NCBI GenBank assembly: GCA_014238785.1
Contig: JABAAL010000012.1
Coordinates: 1 to 64,000 of the forward strand
Source of the DNA: Phycisphaerales bacterium
GTDB lineage: Bacteria > Planctomycetota > Phycisphaerae > Phycisphaerales > SM1A02
DNA: 64,000 nucleotides
Direction: 5' to 3'
The position numbers and the translations under genes are program-made. The notes under the pieces were generated by a model, which had not been told where the DNA came from, searched no databases, and saw only the letters and a list, made by a program, of their open reading frames with translations. Each line of letters opens with the position of its first letter. The stretch's first letter is position 1. Positions 1-8,927 of this stretch are shown here, one piece after another.

Positions 1-2023
1 CATCAATAGCTCCAAGTTCAGTTGCATCACTCTTGGCAAGTACTTCAAGAGCTTCGATTGGTGTTTTAGAAGCGTGAGCAGCCCAATTTCCATCTGTTCC
101 AAAGGGAAAAACGTTTGTTGTACTTGCTGGAGCATCAAACACGAATGTATCAATTTTCTCAAAAATACGCTCAACTTGATCCGTACCACCCAAGGATATG
201 CAAACAGCGGCTTCATTGAGCAAGCGTAATGTTATGACGTAGACGGGGAGATTGTCACTCCTATGTAACGAGGAAAAGAGTAATTGCCATGTATCAATTT
301 GTTGTCTATCGCTCATAACAGAGAGAAATGAAGCGTTGCTGATCTGTTGCACAGTTTTCTCAATAACCCACCCTGTAGAGAGAGCGCGTGTAATTTCCTG
401 TCTTTGAATTTCTGTTGTATCTAAGCCAATAATATAATCAGTACTAAACCAAGGAGCAATCCCAGAGGCATAGATGATGTTTCCAAGAACAGATAGATCA
501 ACGACAGTGACTCTTGAATCTTTATAGATTGAAACAACACTCTCTCGAAAAGGAAGTGAAGTAATAGTGGAATTCTGGGCGATGATTCGTCCGAGAACAT
601 TACGAGTATTACTATCTCGCAATAGGTCTATGCTAGAGAGTAAAATGAGTTCTACTGTTGCAAGGTAGAGTTTTTGTGAAGATTCTTGATGTTGAATACT
701 TGAAACTGCGAGAATCCATGCTTCCCAAAGTTCAAGTGTTCGTTCATCAAATTCTGTTGTTGAAAATAACTCTACGGCAATGGCTTTGAGCGACTCTTCT
801 CTAGCAGCAGCAGGATCGCATGTACTGACAGAAGCATGTTGAAGGGAGGCTGCATAGGACCGGGCATCTGGAGATAATAATTGGCTGCACTTAAGAGACG
901 CAAGCATTCCGACACTCCACGATTGCTCAAGAACAGAGAGTGGATTGGCTAGTTGGATGGCTGGAGGCTTGATACGTTCTATTAATTGCTGGGAATATTC
1001 ATGCGCCATTTCAGAACGTCGGATGACGTTTACAAACTGGGTGTTAATAAGTTGCAATGTAGTTTCAGATAAAAAAGGCCAGCCTTTAGAAACAGATGAT
1101 ATTGCTTCGTCCCATCGAAGTATCCAATCATCCATTGGCTTGTCGCCTCTAACAAGAGTCTCTTGTATCTCAGTAGCGAGGGCAGACAATTTTTGAGGAA
1201 TTGAAATTGCTACATCACTAAAGTGCAAACTTTTAACATCTACACCAGAAGATTTAAAAGTTGGCACTTCTTTAAATAATGGGACAAACGAGACTTTTGG
1301 AAGATCTATGGTAGTGTCAAGAATAGAACTTATTGTAGTTTTTGAAGGCAATTCAATAACACGTTCTTCTTCACCTGATAATAAAATCGCAGCTCCTAAA
1401 GACAACACGAATAGAGTAAGAATTGCAAAAAAAGCACATAATTTGACGGTCAGCACACTATTGTATTCACTGAAGTCAAGATTAAGTCTCGATGTTGTTG
1501 CCTCCAGAAGAGAATCTATCCTGTTTGGTGGAGGCGCAAGTACAGACCACTCTCTTGTTACTTTGTGCTTGCTCCGTTTTTCAATACAAAGAGGACCATC
1601 TCCACTTCGGGCGGCTTCTGCAAGAGCCTCAAGGATACGGATGAGGCCATTAACGCTAATGTTGTATGACCTTGCAACAGAGACAAGGCGAGATCTACTT
1701 TTTTGATTCCAACCGCCTTCTGCGATGAGCGTTGCAATAATTTTTTTGTCAAGATCAGTTAGTCTAAGGTAACGCTTTTCATTTTTAACTTGAGAAGGCA
1801 CTGATGCGAAAAGTGCGGTTGCTATTTCAGTTAAGTAATTCCGTATTTCTTGTTTAATCGAATCCGTGCAATTTGGATGTAATGTAACTTGGACAATACG
1901 ACGACGAAGTGCCGACTTGATAGCAGCAATTTCAAATCTGTCTCGGGGAACACCAAGTAGGGAGAGCGCGTCATCACTTTCGGATATTCCTAAGATTTCA
2001 CAAGTTCTGCTATTTAAGTCCAT
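1..2023 (-). CDS. Membrane protein with J-domain-like N terminus, truncated by window edge
   Basis: An open frame begins at an ATG whose first base is 2023 and runs without a stop through the left edge, giving at least 674 residues. I do not recognise the family. Residues 15-72 (with LLGVPRDRFE and a following basic helix ending in TLHPN) resemble a degenerate J domain lacking HPD. One hydrophobic segment at about 193-215 predicts a cytoplasmic N domain and a large periplasmic remainder, which looks alpha-helical and has no motif I can name. The start overlaps the end of the preceding gene by 14 bases, so it is the seventh gene of the ExbB/ExbD operon and probably translated by coupling. The C terminus lies outside the window. 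Confidence 0.8.
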   Translation of the reverse strand, partial: MDLNSRTCEILGISESDDALSLLGVPRDRFEIAAIKSALRRRIVQVTLHPNCTDSIKQEIRNYLTEIATALFASVPSQVKNEKRYLRLTDLDKKIIATLIAEGGWNQKSRSRLVSVARSYNISVNGLIRILEALAEAARSGDGPLCIEKRSKHKVTREWSVLAPPPNRIDSLLEATTSRLNLDFSEYNSVLTVKLCAFFAILTLFVLSLGAAILLSGEEERVIELPSKTTISSILDTTIDLPKVSFVPLFKEVPTFKSSGVDVKSLHFSDVAISIPQKLSALATEIQETLVRGDKPMDDWILRWDEAISSVSKGWPFLSETTLQLINTQFVNVIRRSEMAHEYSQQLIERIKPPAIQLANPLSVLEQSWSVGMLASLKCSQLLSPDARSYAASLQHASVSTCDPAAAREESLKAIAVELFSTTEFDERTLELWEAWILAVSSIQHQESSQKLYLATVELILLSSIDLLRDSNTRNVLGRIIAQNSTITSLPFRESVVSIYKDSRVTVVDLSVLGNIIYASGIAPWFSTDYIIGLDTTEIQRQEITRALSTGWVIEKTVQQISNASFLSVMSDRQQIDTWQLLFSSLHRSDNLPVYVITLRLLNEAAVCISLGGTDQVERIFEKIDTFVFDAPASTTNVFPFGTDGNWAAHASKTPIEALEVLAKSDATELGAID

Positions 2024-4496
2024 CAGCCCCCGCCTTTAATTGAACATGTAGGGTTCTCAATTTCGAGCCGTACGGTTCCGTGCCATAATCTGGGTACAGC
2101 AATTCATGTTGGTCTAATAGAGAAAGTGCGCCGATTAGATCAGTCGTTGAAAGTAATTGCATTAAGTTATACCTTGCTTGCAGCCATTGGTCCCCACCTT
2201 TACTGCTTCCAGAAGAAACAGCACGCCAATGAGAAAGCGCTAGGCTCTGGTCTCCAAAAGTTTGCTCAAGCATTGCATTCAATTCAAGGATTCGATTTGT
2301 CTTGGGATAGGCAGCAATAAGCAAGCGCGCGATGCGGAGAGCTTCCATTCCAACTTCTGAAAACTCTTCATTTTCTTCTATCGCCAGTTCATAGCCTGCC
2401 ATACTTGTTTGATACACCAAGGAGAGGTACTGTTCGCTTGCGAGTTCCTCATCTTGCAATTCTGTGAGTACGCGTATTCCAAGTGTATAAAAATCTCTAT
2501 TACTAATTTCATTGTGTTCGAGAATCAAAAGTCGCAAGACAGATTTAGCTGCATGAAGTGTCCATAAATCATTGGGATATTCTAAAATGAATGAAAGTGA
2601 GGCTTGAATAGCGTTATCCGCCTCACCCTTTGAAATCATATACAGGATGTTGCGATATGTAATTTCTTTTTCAAACGCACGAAGATCCATATTTTCTTCT
2701 TTGCGGAGTCTTTCAATGGTTTCTAAAGCCTGGACAGCTGCTGCTTTTCTATTAAGTTGTTGATGAAGTGATATTTCTAAAATGCGTAATGAAATGACAA
2801 GCAATGACTCCTTTTGCTTGGGTGTAAGCTTCTCTGTAATTTGAGACTGTTTAAGAAGCAATTGCAGCGCCACGCTTAAATATTTATTTCCAACATGAGA
2901 TACTTGTGAAGTATGGACATCGGACCACAAACTGTACAGATGGGATGCAGCTTGAATCTGAGAAGCGTGATAGTTTGGATCTGTCGTTGGTACTGAAAGA
3001 AGGTCACTAACAAGTGTTGGATTTGCTGCAATGTTACTCGCGTCACGTACGAGCAACGAAGAGGCCCTTGCACTTAGAGGCCACTGCGATCTATACTTTT
3101 TTATAAGCCCTATTTTAACCTCTTTCAAAGAAGGGCTTAAAGCTTGAATATGGTCTAAACTAACGATAGCCATCCAAAGTGAGTCTTCGTCGTTTTGCCT
3201 TGTAGAAACTGCTTGAAATGCTTCGGAAGCCTGTTCAAAATCTGAAGCATGGTATAAAGAAAGACCGAGCATAAAAAAACAATCGTTTATAAATGCAGTA
3301 AATTCATGAATGTCATCAGAAATCGTAGCTTGTAAAAAAAGTTGAGCAACATCTCTGAATTCATTTCTTTTTGTAAGTTCAAGAACGGGTTCAATGATTT
3401 GCGATTTGTCTGTTAATTTTCTATACGCTAGATCACCAAGTATATAATTAGTAATAAATCCACCACCGGGCAATTCTTCGAACCCATACAAAGAAACTAT
3501 TTCACTTATCATGGCTAACTGATCTAGCTCAATTAAAAGAGCAAGTGCTTCTTGCGCAAGTTCCTTAGCTTTTGGATCGTGCGGACTTTCAAGGGCATGC
3601 ACAGCCGCAAGACGAGCGTACATCAAACGATCGTCATGTTGTGCGCTTGCAAGTGAGTCGCTAATGAGGGGCCAATCGCTATCTTGAATTGCTAAAAAAT
3701 ACTTCCACATTGGAATTTGAGAACGAATAACATCAAACGTATCTTCTTCTTGTAATCGTTGAAAGAAAGGTTCAGAAGCGCCACTGCCGAAAAGGATTTC
3801 CTTGCATAGTGCAATGCCTAGAATCGCCCTTGCACCATATTCTTTTGATTTTAAATCAAAAGATATTTGAGCTAAGGTTGGCTGTTCAGCTTGAATCATA
3901 AATGCAAAATATTGTTCTGCTTCATGCGCCGCTTCAATATTTTGATTATCAAACCAAGCAATATAGTAGTTTGACCATGCAAGTAAAGAAGTTGTCATCC
4001 CAATGAGATCGTAGAGATCAGTTCTTTCTGAAGATCTTTTTAGTTTAGTAAGCAAAGATTTTCTAATAATTACAAGGTCTTTTGCAATTTCCTTGAGTTG
4101 TTTTACTTCGGCTACAGCTTCCGATTTTTTTACATACCTGAGACGATAGTTTTCTAAAAGTTGCTCGGAAGCCATATACCTTGCTCGTAATAACTGGACT
4201 CGCAAAGCAGTGGTGCCGACTTGCTTATTATTTTTGAGTAACGCTGTAGCACGTTGAAGTAACGCAGTATTATCTCGATACTTATCTAATGACAAGAGTC
4301 GTTTGTACACATCAGCGAGTTCATTTGCAGCAATAAACCGTTCTTGTTGACTGCCATGTTGAAGTGAATCTTCAAGGTAGGTAATCAGAAGGTCATCACA
4401 TCCCATTTCAGAAAGCCAGTCTGAGACGTTATCAAATGAAAATGCTGACGAGGCGAGCAGCAGAATTGAGCATGTTTTAAGGAAGAACAGGTACAT
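2010..4496 (-). CDS. Large exported TPR-like repeat protein of Ton/Tol-like operon
   Basis: 828 residues. The N terminus (MYLFFLKTCSILLLASSAFS) is a Sec signal peptide, so the rest should be periplasmic. The body is almost wholly alpha-helical with recurring A/L/Y/F spacing typical of TPR or similar solenoids, suggesting a scaffold; no catalytic motif is visible. The start overlaps the second exbD by 20 bases and the end overlaps the next gene by 14, so it is locked into the seven-gene operon. A second exported helical repeat protein (6022-7050) lies upstream in the same operon. I infer that the two act as periplasmic partners of the ExbB/ExbD motor, but nothing in the sequence identifies a substrate. 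Confidence 0.85.
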   Translation of the reverse strand: MYLFFLKTCSILLLASSAFSFDNVSDWLSEMGCDDLLITYLEDSLQHGSQQERFIAANELADVYKRLLSLDKYRDNTALLQRATALLKNNKQVGTTALRVQLLRARYMASEQLLENYRLRYVKKSEAVAEVKQLKEIAKDLVIIRKSLLTKLKRSSERTDLYDLIGMTTSLLAWSNYYIAWFDNQNIEAAHEAEQYFAFMIQAEQPTLAQISFDLKSKEYGARAILGIALCKEILFGSGASEPFFQRLQEEDTFDVIRSQIPMWKYFLAIQDSDWPLISDSLASAQHDDRLMYARLAAVHALESPHDPKAKELAQEALALLIELDQLAMISEIVSLYGFEELPGGGFITNYILGDLAYRKLTDKSQIIEPVLELTKRNEFRDVAQLFLQATISDDIHEFTAFINDCFFMLGLSLYHASDFEQASEAFQAVSTRQNDEDSLWMAIVSLDHIQALSPSLKEVKIGLIKKYRSQWPLSARASSLLVRDASNIAANPTLVSDLLSVPTTDPNYHASQIQAASHLYSLWSDVHTSQVSHVGNKYLSVALQLLLKQSQITEKLTPKQKESLLVISLRILEISLHQQLNRKAAAVQALETIERLRKEENMDLRAFEKEITYRNILYMISKGEADNAIQASLSFILEYPNDLWTLHAAKSVLRLLILEHNEISNRDFYTLGIRVLTELQDEELASEQYLSLVYQTSMAGYELAIEENEEFSEVGMEALRIARLLIAAYPKTNRILELNAMLEQTFGDQSLALSHWRAVSSGSSKGGDQWLQARYNLMQLLSTTDLIGALSLLDQHELLYPDYGTEPYGSKLRTLHVQLKAGADGLK

Positions 4497-4896
4497 ATGT
4501 CACTTTCTCAAAACCTGAATTTCTTGCTTCTTGAATTGCAGCTACCGCAAATGACACTGGGACAAAGTTGGTAACTCGCACAATAACCCCTGGTTCCTTT
4601 GGAAGAACTTCTAGAAATTGAGCGAGTTGAATCCTGTCTGTGAAACTTCTATCTCCCATTTGGTATACATACTGATTATTTATGCTTGTGACGAGAATAA
4701 TTTGCGGCTCAAAATCATCGACCGTGACGGTGGAACTCTGCTCGACTTTTAATGCAACTTTTAATAGTTCTTCTGGAGTTGCAATAACGGTCGTCACTAT
4801 AAAATAAATTAGTAGCAAAAATGTAACGTCAATCATAGACGACAAATTCAATGCCGAATGCTTTGTTGATGTATGTTTTGCCTTACTAAAATTCAT
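4477..4896 (-). CDS. ExbD/TolR-family proton-channel subunit (second copy)
   Basis: 139 residues with the ExbD/TolR plan: a short basic cytoplasmic tail, one membrane helix at about 22-42 and a periplasmic domain. The membrane Asp essential for proton use in this family is present (D23 in SSMIDVTFLLLIYF). In known Ton, Tol and Mot systems such subunits pair with ExbB/TolQ and convert the proton motive force into movement of a partner protein. The start directly abuts the stop of the first exbD copy. Having two different ExbD genes together is common in planctomycetes and Bacteroidetes and suggests a heteromeric ExbD dimer, which is inference here. Confidence 0.9.
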   Translation of the reverse strand: MNFSKAKHTSTKHSALNLSSMIDVTFLLLIYFIVTTVIATPEELLKVALKVEQSSTVTVDDFEPQIILVTSINNQYVYQMGDRSFTDRIQLAQFLEVLPKEPGVIVRVTNFVPVSFAVAAIQEARNSGFEKVTYVPVLP

Positions 4897-5319
4897 TTAC
4901 GGTTCTTTCGTCGCAATAATTGTTGCCTTCAAGCCATGCTTGCTTAATAACGAAACAATGTCATTTAACGTACCACTCGAGGATGACCCGTCAGACCTTA
5001 TTTTGACATTTTCCCAAGCTAAGTTATTTATCTCTTTCCTATGTTTCAACTCGAGGTCAAGATCGCTTAGAGAAATAGCGCCAATGTTGGAATCAAGAAT
5101 AATATCATTATTGTCTAGTACATTTATAATAATCAAACTCCCGATTTCTATATTTATATCTTCACCAAATTCTTGAGGCAACGCAACATCAACTCTTGCT
5201 TGTTGCGCAAACTGAGCTGCAACCATAAAGAAAATGATCAAGAGGAAGACGATATCAATCATTGGAGTCATTTCAACAACTGGAATAATCACTCGATTTT
5301 GCGAACTCTTAAACGGCAT
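4897..5319 (-). CDS. ExbD/TolR-family proton-channel subunit (first copy)
   Basis: 140 residues. The membrane helix at about 18-40 follows the VEMTPMIDIVFLLIIFF signature, with the proton-carrying Asp at D22. A periplasmic alpha/beta domain fills the rest. It starts 3 bases after exbB and ends immediately before the second exbD, so the three are translated as a unit. It differs from the second copy throughout the periplasmic part, so this is not a recent duplication. It should join ExbB in an inner-membrane motor; the partner it energises is most likely the vWA protein at the head of the operon. Confidence 0.92.
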   Translation of the reverse strand: MPFKSSQNRVIIPVVEMTPMIDIVFLLIIFFMVAAQFAQQARVDVALPQEFGEDINIEIGSLIIINVLDNNDIILDSNIGAISLSDLDLELKHRKEINNLAWENVKIRSDGSSSSGTLNDIVSLLSKHGLKATIIATKEP

Positions 5320-5322
5320 ATA

Positions 5323-6009
5323 TTATCCGTTCGATTCTTCTAAATAGAGCACTAATCGTTCAATTTCAGAAGATGCTTCAGCACTTAAGCCCTCAATTCT
5401 ATTTCTAAAAAAACTAAAAAGAGTGACACAAGGTATTGCAAGAATCAAACCCAACATAGTTGTTACAAGGGCTTCACTAATATTTCCAGCAAGCGCAGAA
5501 TTAGAACTCCCCCCATCGCCTCCAATAGTGTCAAATGCTCCAACCATGCCAAGCACCGTACCCAGAAGACCAAGGAGTGGCGCAACAGTACCAATAAGAC
5601 CCAGTGCATCTGTTGATCTAAATAGGCGAGAAGTTTGATCCTCCCCCGCTTCTTCAAGGGCGCTCTTAATCTCAAACGGGCCAAAAGCAGATCGCTGGTA
5701 TCGCAACAATCCGGGGGCTAAAATACGGGTTAAATACGTGTCATTTAATGGATCAACGCAATAATTCAATGCGTCATCCACTTTCCCCTTTGACAACATT
5801 TCTTCAATGGTAGCGAGTTGCTCTGGGGGAAGAAGCGCTGAGCGCTTCAGTTGAAGGAAGTGCATAACTGCAAGCGCAAGAGCAACCAAACTCAAAGCAA
5901 TAATAATGTACCCAACCGCACCGCCTTTAGAGAGCAATTCTAATTTGGTAGTTTTGTCCTCTACATCATTTGCCTGAGCAACTATAAGTAATACGTACGT
6001 TAGTGACAT
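5323..6009 (-). CDS. MotA/TolQ/ExbB-family proton channel
   Basis: 228 residues with three membrane helices at about 28-52, 132-155 and 172-196, the standard ExbB/TolQ topology with a long cytoplasmic loop between the first and second. The second helix contains GTVAPLLGLLGTVLGM and the third LVTTMLGLILAIP, both family signatures. The N-terminal hydrophobic stretch ending near AQA may be a cleavable signal, as in some ExbB proteins. It sits 12 bases after the TPR gene and 3 before exbD. Role: pentameric stator of a proton-driven inner-membrane motor. Confidence 0.93.
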   Translation of the reverse strand: MSLTYVLLIVAQANDVEDKTTKLELLSKGGAVGYIIIALSLVALALAVMHFLQLKRSALLPPEQLATIEEMLSKGKVDDALNYCVDPLNDTYLTRILAPGLLRYQRSAFGPFEIKSALEEAGEDQTSRLFRSTDALGLIGTVAPLLGLLGTVLGMVGAFDTIGGDGGSSNSALAGNISEALVTTMLGLILAIPCVTLFSFFRNRIEGLSAEASSEIERLVLYLEESNG

Positions 6010-6021
6010 GTTCTAAATTCC

Positions 6022-7050
6022 TTACTTGGAAATCGCTGTGTATAAGAGCGGGTGAGTAGGAAATACACGACGCATTTCCTTTCGAATTCTTTTGGCTTCT
6101 TCTTTAAAACCACTAGTATCTAGTTCATCGGCAAGTAAAAACATCGCTGATCCTGAAAGCCAAGGATTTTCACGTTGGCTATTAGCAGAAATCTTTGCAA
6201 ATAAAAGCATGCCGGCTTTTTTGGAGGATTCATCATCTTTCCTTACTAAACCTAATGCAATAAAATAGTTGATCCAATTTTGTTTCCATAAAGGTGCGCT
6301 GTCAAGTGTTTTCTCAAGAGCAAGAATGCTTAATGGATCTCCATTTGCCGCTGCAATAATGTGCGGCAAAAATTTTCCATCTTCAACACCTGTAACTAGC
6401 GAAACCTTTTCATCTGTGCCTTGCGAAAGTAACACCTTCGCTAAAGAGGATGTAGTTTTCATGGAACTTTGTTTGTATTTTTCAAGAATAACTCTAGCGT
6501 TCTCGTCTACCTGCCAAACGGGCGGAAGATAAGGAGAAAGCAAAGTGGACGAATCTAAAATGGGCAACAATTCAGCAAAAGGTGATTCAACGCCAAATTC
6601 TTCCAACTTCACGGTCTCTAGCCAAGGATGTAGCGCCGCATCAAGTTTTCCTCTGGCCAGATAGCATCGCAGCAAACCTTCGCTAGCAAGTCGAGCATCT
6701 TTTGAATTCGAGCCTTCAAACTCTCTAAATAACAAGGCAAATGATGGCTCAGCGAGTTGTAAATCTCCTCGAAGAAATCTTATTTTAGCTCTCCACAATT
6801 TTTCGCCCTGCGTCAGAAATCTTTGTAGCGCAGGCATCGGGGCTTCTGTTTCAATCGAAGAAATGGTACTCCAAGGAACAAGTGATTGCACTGCGGATTC
6901 TTGTTCTAAAACAACATGTAACCCTTCGATACCCCCGCTTAGTATTCGACATTCGATCGGCGAACGTGCGCCACGCAACGTGAGTGTGTCCGCAGAAGTA
7001 TCTAGGCAACAGAAGGAGAGAGCGACTAGAAAAACACAATGCAACTTCAT
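6022..7050 (-). CDS. Exported TPR-like protein of Ton/Tol-like operon
   Basis: 342 residues. A signal peptide covers about the first 20 residues (MKLHCVFLVALSFCCLDTSA). Residues 22-70 form a small beta-rich module (TLRGARSPIECRILSGG...), like the short SH3-like beta domains found at the start of many planctomycete exported proteins. The rest is helical repeats of TPR type. Its start overlaps the vWA gene end by 4 bases and it ends 12 bases before exbB. It has no catalytic motif. By position I infer a periplasmic adaptor between the vWA protein and the motor or its cargo. Confidence 0.85.
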   Translation of the reverse strand: MKLHCVFLVALSFCCLDTSADTLTLRGARSPIECRILSGGIEGLHVVLEQESAVQSLVPWSTISSIETEAPMPALQRFLTQGEKLWRAKIRFLRGDLQLAEPSFALLFREFEGSNSKDARLASEGLLRCYLARGKLDAALHPWLETVKLEEFGVESPFAELLPILDSSTLLSPYLPPVWQVDENARVILEKYKQSSMKTTSSLAKVLLSQGTDEKVSLVTGVEDGKFLPHIIAAANGDPLSILALEKTLDSAPLWKQNWINYFIALGLVRKDDESSKKAGMLLFAKISANSQRENPWLSGSAMFLLADELDTSGFKEEAKRIRKEMRRVFPTHPLLYTAISK

Positions 7051-8051
7051 GGCGTCGTTCCTGTCTTAACGAACGTATATTTACCACGGGTTGCATTTGC
7101 GATATCACGCAAAAGTTGCTGGGTAGAATTATTACCAAATGCAATGGTGTTTATGACAATAGGCGACTTGCTTGGAATCATCTGAATCAATCGATCTAGT
7201 TTAAATCCAAGACTGTCACCGTCAGTTAAAAAGTAAATAACTTCAGGAAGCGGGTCTAACATAAATGCCATTTCAAAAGCGAGTATCGGATGGGTACCTC
7301 CGGCAGGATTAATTGCTTGAAAATCACGGACCATTTGACGAACGACTGAACGCCTTGCTCTATTCCAACCACGTTGAGACGGTGGTTCAACAACTAATGA
7401 ATGATAGAAGAGGATGTTAAACCGAGCGAAATCTGGCAAGCTTTTTAGGGAAGCTGATAATTCTTCGAGTGCTAAGGCAAGACGATTCGAATTATTCATA
7501 GATCCTGAAATATCTACGATATAACAAAATCGATTACCTGATGATGCGATTCCAAAAAATGAAGCCCCACCACCACCAGAGCCGCCAACTCCAGAACCCA
7601 ATCCAGAAGAACCCCCACCAGAGAGAGATCGTGCTTGAGATTGTGATGTGGATTCTAAAATCGGTCTTGAATCTGGCGATGCTAAAAGAGCTGTAGTTGC
7701 AACTTCTACTTCAAACGCTGCTTCGGTTTGAACCTCTTCAACAGGCTCGGCAACCTTTCCCTCAGGCATATCTTGCAATTGTTCTTCGTCTAAAATAGCA
7801 AATTCAATTTTCGTTGAAACAACGGGAGATGTCCCACCAACAAGTGATCCACCTGAAATTTGTAAGAGAAAACCCATTATGAGGTGAATTAAAATAGATA
7901 CTGCAACCCCCACATAGATTAAATTTAGAATAGTACGTTTCCAGCGAGAGCGCTCCTCAGTGGTATATTTGACAACATCAGAAATAAAATTTTTCTGGCT
8001 GGTACGAATTTGGGACTTTCCCTGATTTGTCGCATTACTAGGTTGTTGCAT
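7047..8051 (-). CDS. TonB-like membrane-anchored von Willebrand A domain protein
   Basis: 334 residues. A basic cytoplasmic tail is followed by one membrane helix at about 41-64 that contains S52-x3-H56, the same S-x3-H spacing that TonB uses in its membrane helix to couple to ExbB. Next come an acidic spacer (about 80-120), a Gly/Ser-rich linker (142-163) and a von Willebrand A domain (about 170-330). The metal-binding MIDAS residues are complete: D180, S182, S184, T253 and D277. There is no TonB C-terminal domain. It heads the operon that encodes ExbB and two ExbD proteins. Reading: a proton-energised transducer whose periplasmic end binds a metal-dependent ligand. The domains are clear; the role is inferred. 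Confidence 0.9.
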   Translation of the reverse strand: MQQPSNATNQGKSQIRTSQKNFISDVVKYTTEERSRWKRTILNLIYVGVAVSILIHLIMGFLLQISGGSLVGGTSPVVSTKIEFAILDEEQLQDMPEGKVAEPVEEVQTEAAFEVEVATTALLASPDSRPILESTSQSQARSLSGGGSSGLGSGVGGSGGGGASFFGIASSGNRFCYIVDISGSMNNSNRLALALEELSASLKSLPDFARFNILFYHSLVVEPPSQRGWNRARRSVVRQMVRDFQAINPAGGTHPILAFEMAFMLDPLPEVIYFLTDGDSLGFKLDRLIQMIPSKSPIVINTIAFGNNSTQQLLRDIANATRGKYTFVKTGTTP

Positions 8052-8080
8052 GTGCTCTCAGCATTTCTGTTTCACTCTGT

Positions 8081-8092
8081 GTATCATGATAC
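8081..8092. promoter_or_regulatory. 12-base perfect palindrome between divergent vWA operon and pyrH
   Basis: GTATCATGATAC is a perfect inverted repeat lying 30 bases upstream of the vWA start and 64 upstream of pyrH. Its size and place fit a dimeric regulator site able to affect either divergent unit. No regulator gene adjoins it and I saw no second copy elsewhere, so it could be chance. Confidence 0.25.
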
Positions 8093-8155
8093 GCTAAGCC
8101 GGTAGACTCATCCCCTATATCTGTAGGGTCAAATACCAAAAATAGGACAATCCCA

Positions 8156-8911
8156 ATGACAGCAGATGCACCACATTACAAACGAGTAATCCTCAAAATA
8201 AGCGGCGAAAGCTTCTCCACACCTGGGGTTTTAGGCATTGACCCAGATGAGCTCAACACCATTGCTCGTCAAATAGCTGAGGCTGCAAATCTTGGCACCG
8301 AACTGGCCGTTGTCGTGGGAGGCGGAAACATGATACGTGGAGCAGAATTAGCTACACGAGTCGGGATTGCCCAAGCAACTGCGGACTATATGGGCATGTT
8401 GGGCACCGTCATTAACGCATTAGCTTTAAAGGAAGCAGTTGAACAACAAGGTCAGCCAGCAAGGGTCATGTCTGCACTCGATATTGAATCAGTAGCAGAA
8501 CCCTTTATTCGCGCACGCGCACTTCGACATTTTGAAAAAGGACGAGTATTAATTCTTGCAGCCGGAACAGGCAATCCGTTTTTTACAACCGATACATGTG
8601 CATCGCTTAGAGCAATAGAACTTGGTGCAGATATTCTACTTAAGGCAACAAAAGTTGATGGCATATATGATTGTGACCCAGTTAAAAATCCTAATGCAAT
8701 CCGTTTTGAGAACCTCACATTTTCGGAAGCAATTACAAAACAACTTGGCGTTATGGATTTGACTGCACTCTCCATGTGCATGGAGCACAACTTACCCGTC
8801 GTTGTGTTTAATTTTAAACAAGATGGAAATATTTGCAAAGTAGTTGCTGGCGATTGCATCGGAACACTTGTAAACAATCCAATTGATAACTCAGTACCAC
8901 ACGTCCACTAA
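8156..8911 (+). CDS. pyrH: UMP kinase
   Basis: 251 residues of the amino-acid-kinase fold. It phosphorylates UMP to UDP with ATP in the cytoplasm, the committed step toward UTP and CTP. The N-terminal lysine/glycine loop (KISGESFS), the GGGNMIRG loop, the DYMGMLGTVINALAL segment and the TKVDGIYDCDP nucleotide-binding stretch are all typical of bacterial PyrH. It is followed 16 bases later by frr, the pyrH-frr pairing conserved in most bacteria. Slightly longer than the usual 235-245 residues, with a short C-terminal extension. Confidence 0.97.
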   Translation: MTADAPHYKRVILKISGESFSTPGVLGIDPDELNTIARQIAEAANLGTELAVVVGGGNMIRGAELATRVGIAQATADYMGMLGTVINALALKEAVEQQGQPARVMSALDIESVAEPFIRARALRHFEKGRVLILAAGTGNPFFTTDTCASLRAIELGADILLKATKVDGIYDCDPVKNPNAIRFENLTFSEAITKQLGVMDLTALSMCMEHNLPVVVFNFKQDGNICKVVAGDCIGTLVNNPIDNSVPHVH

Positions 8912-8927
8912 ATCAGGAAGTCTTAAG

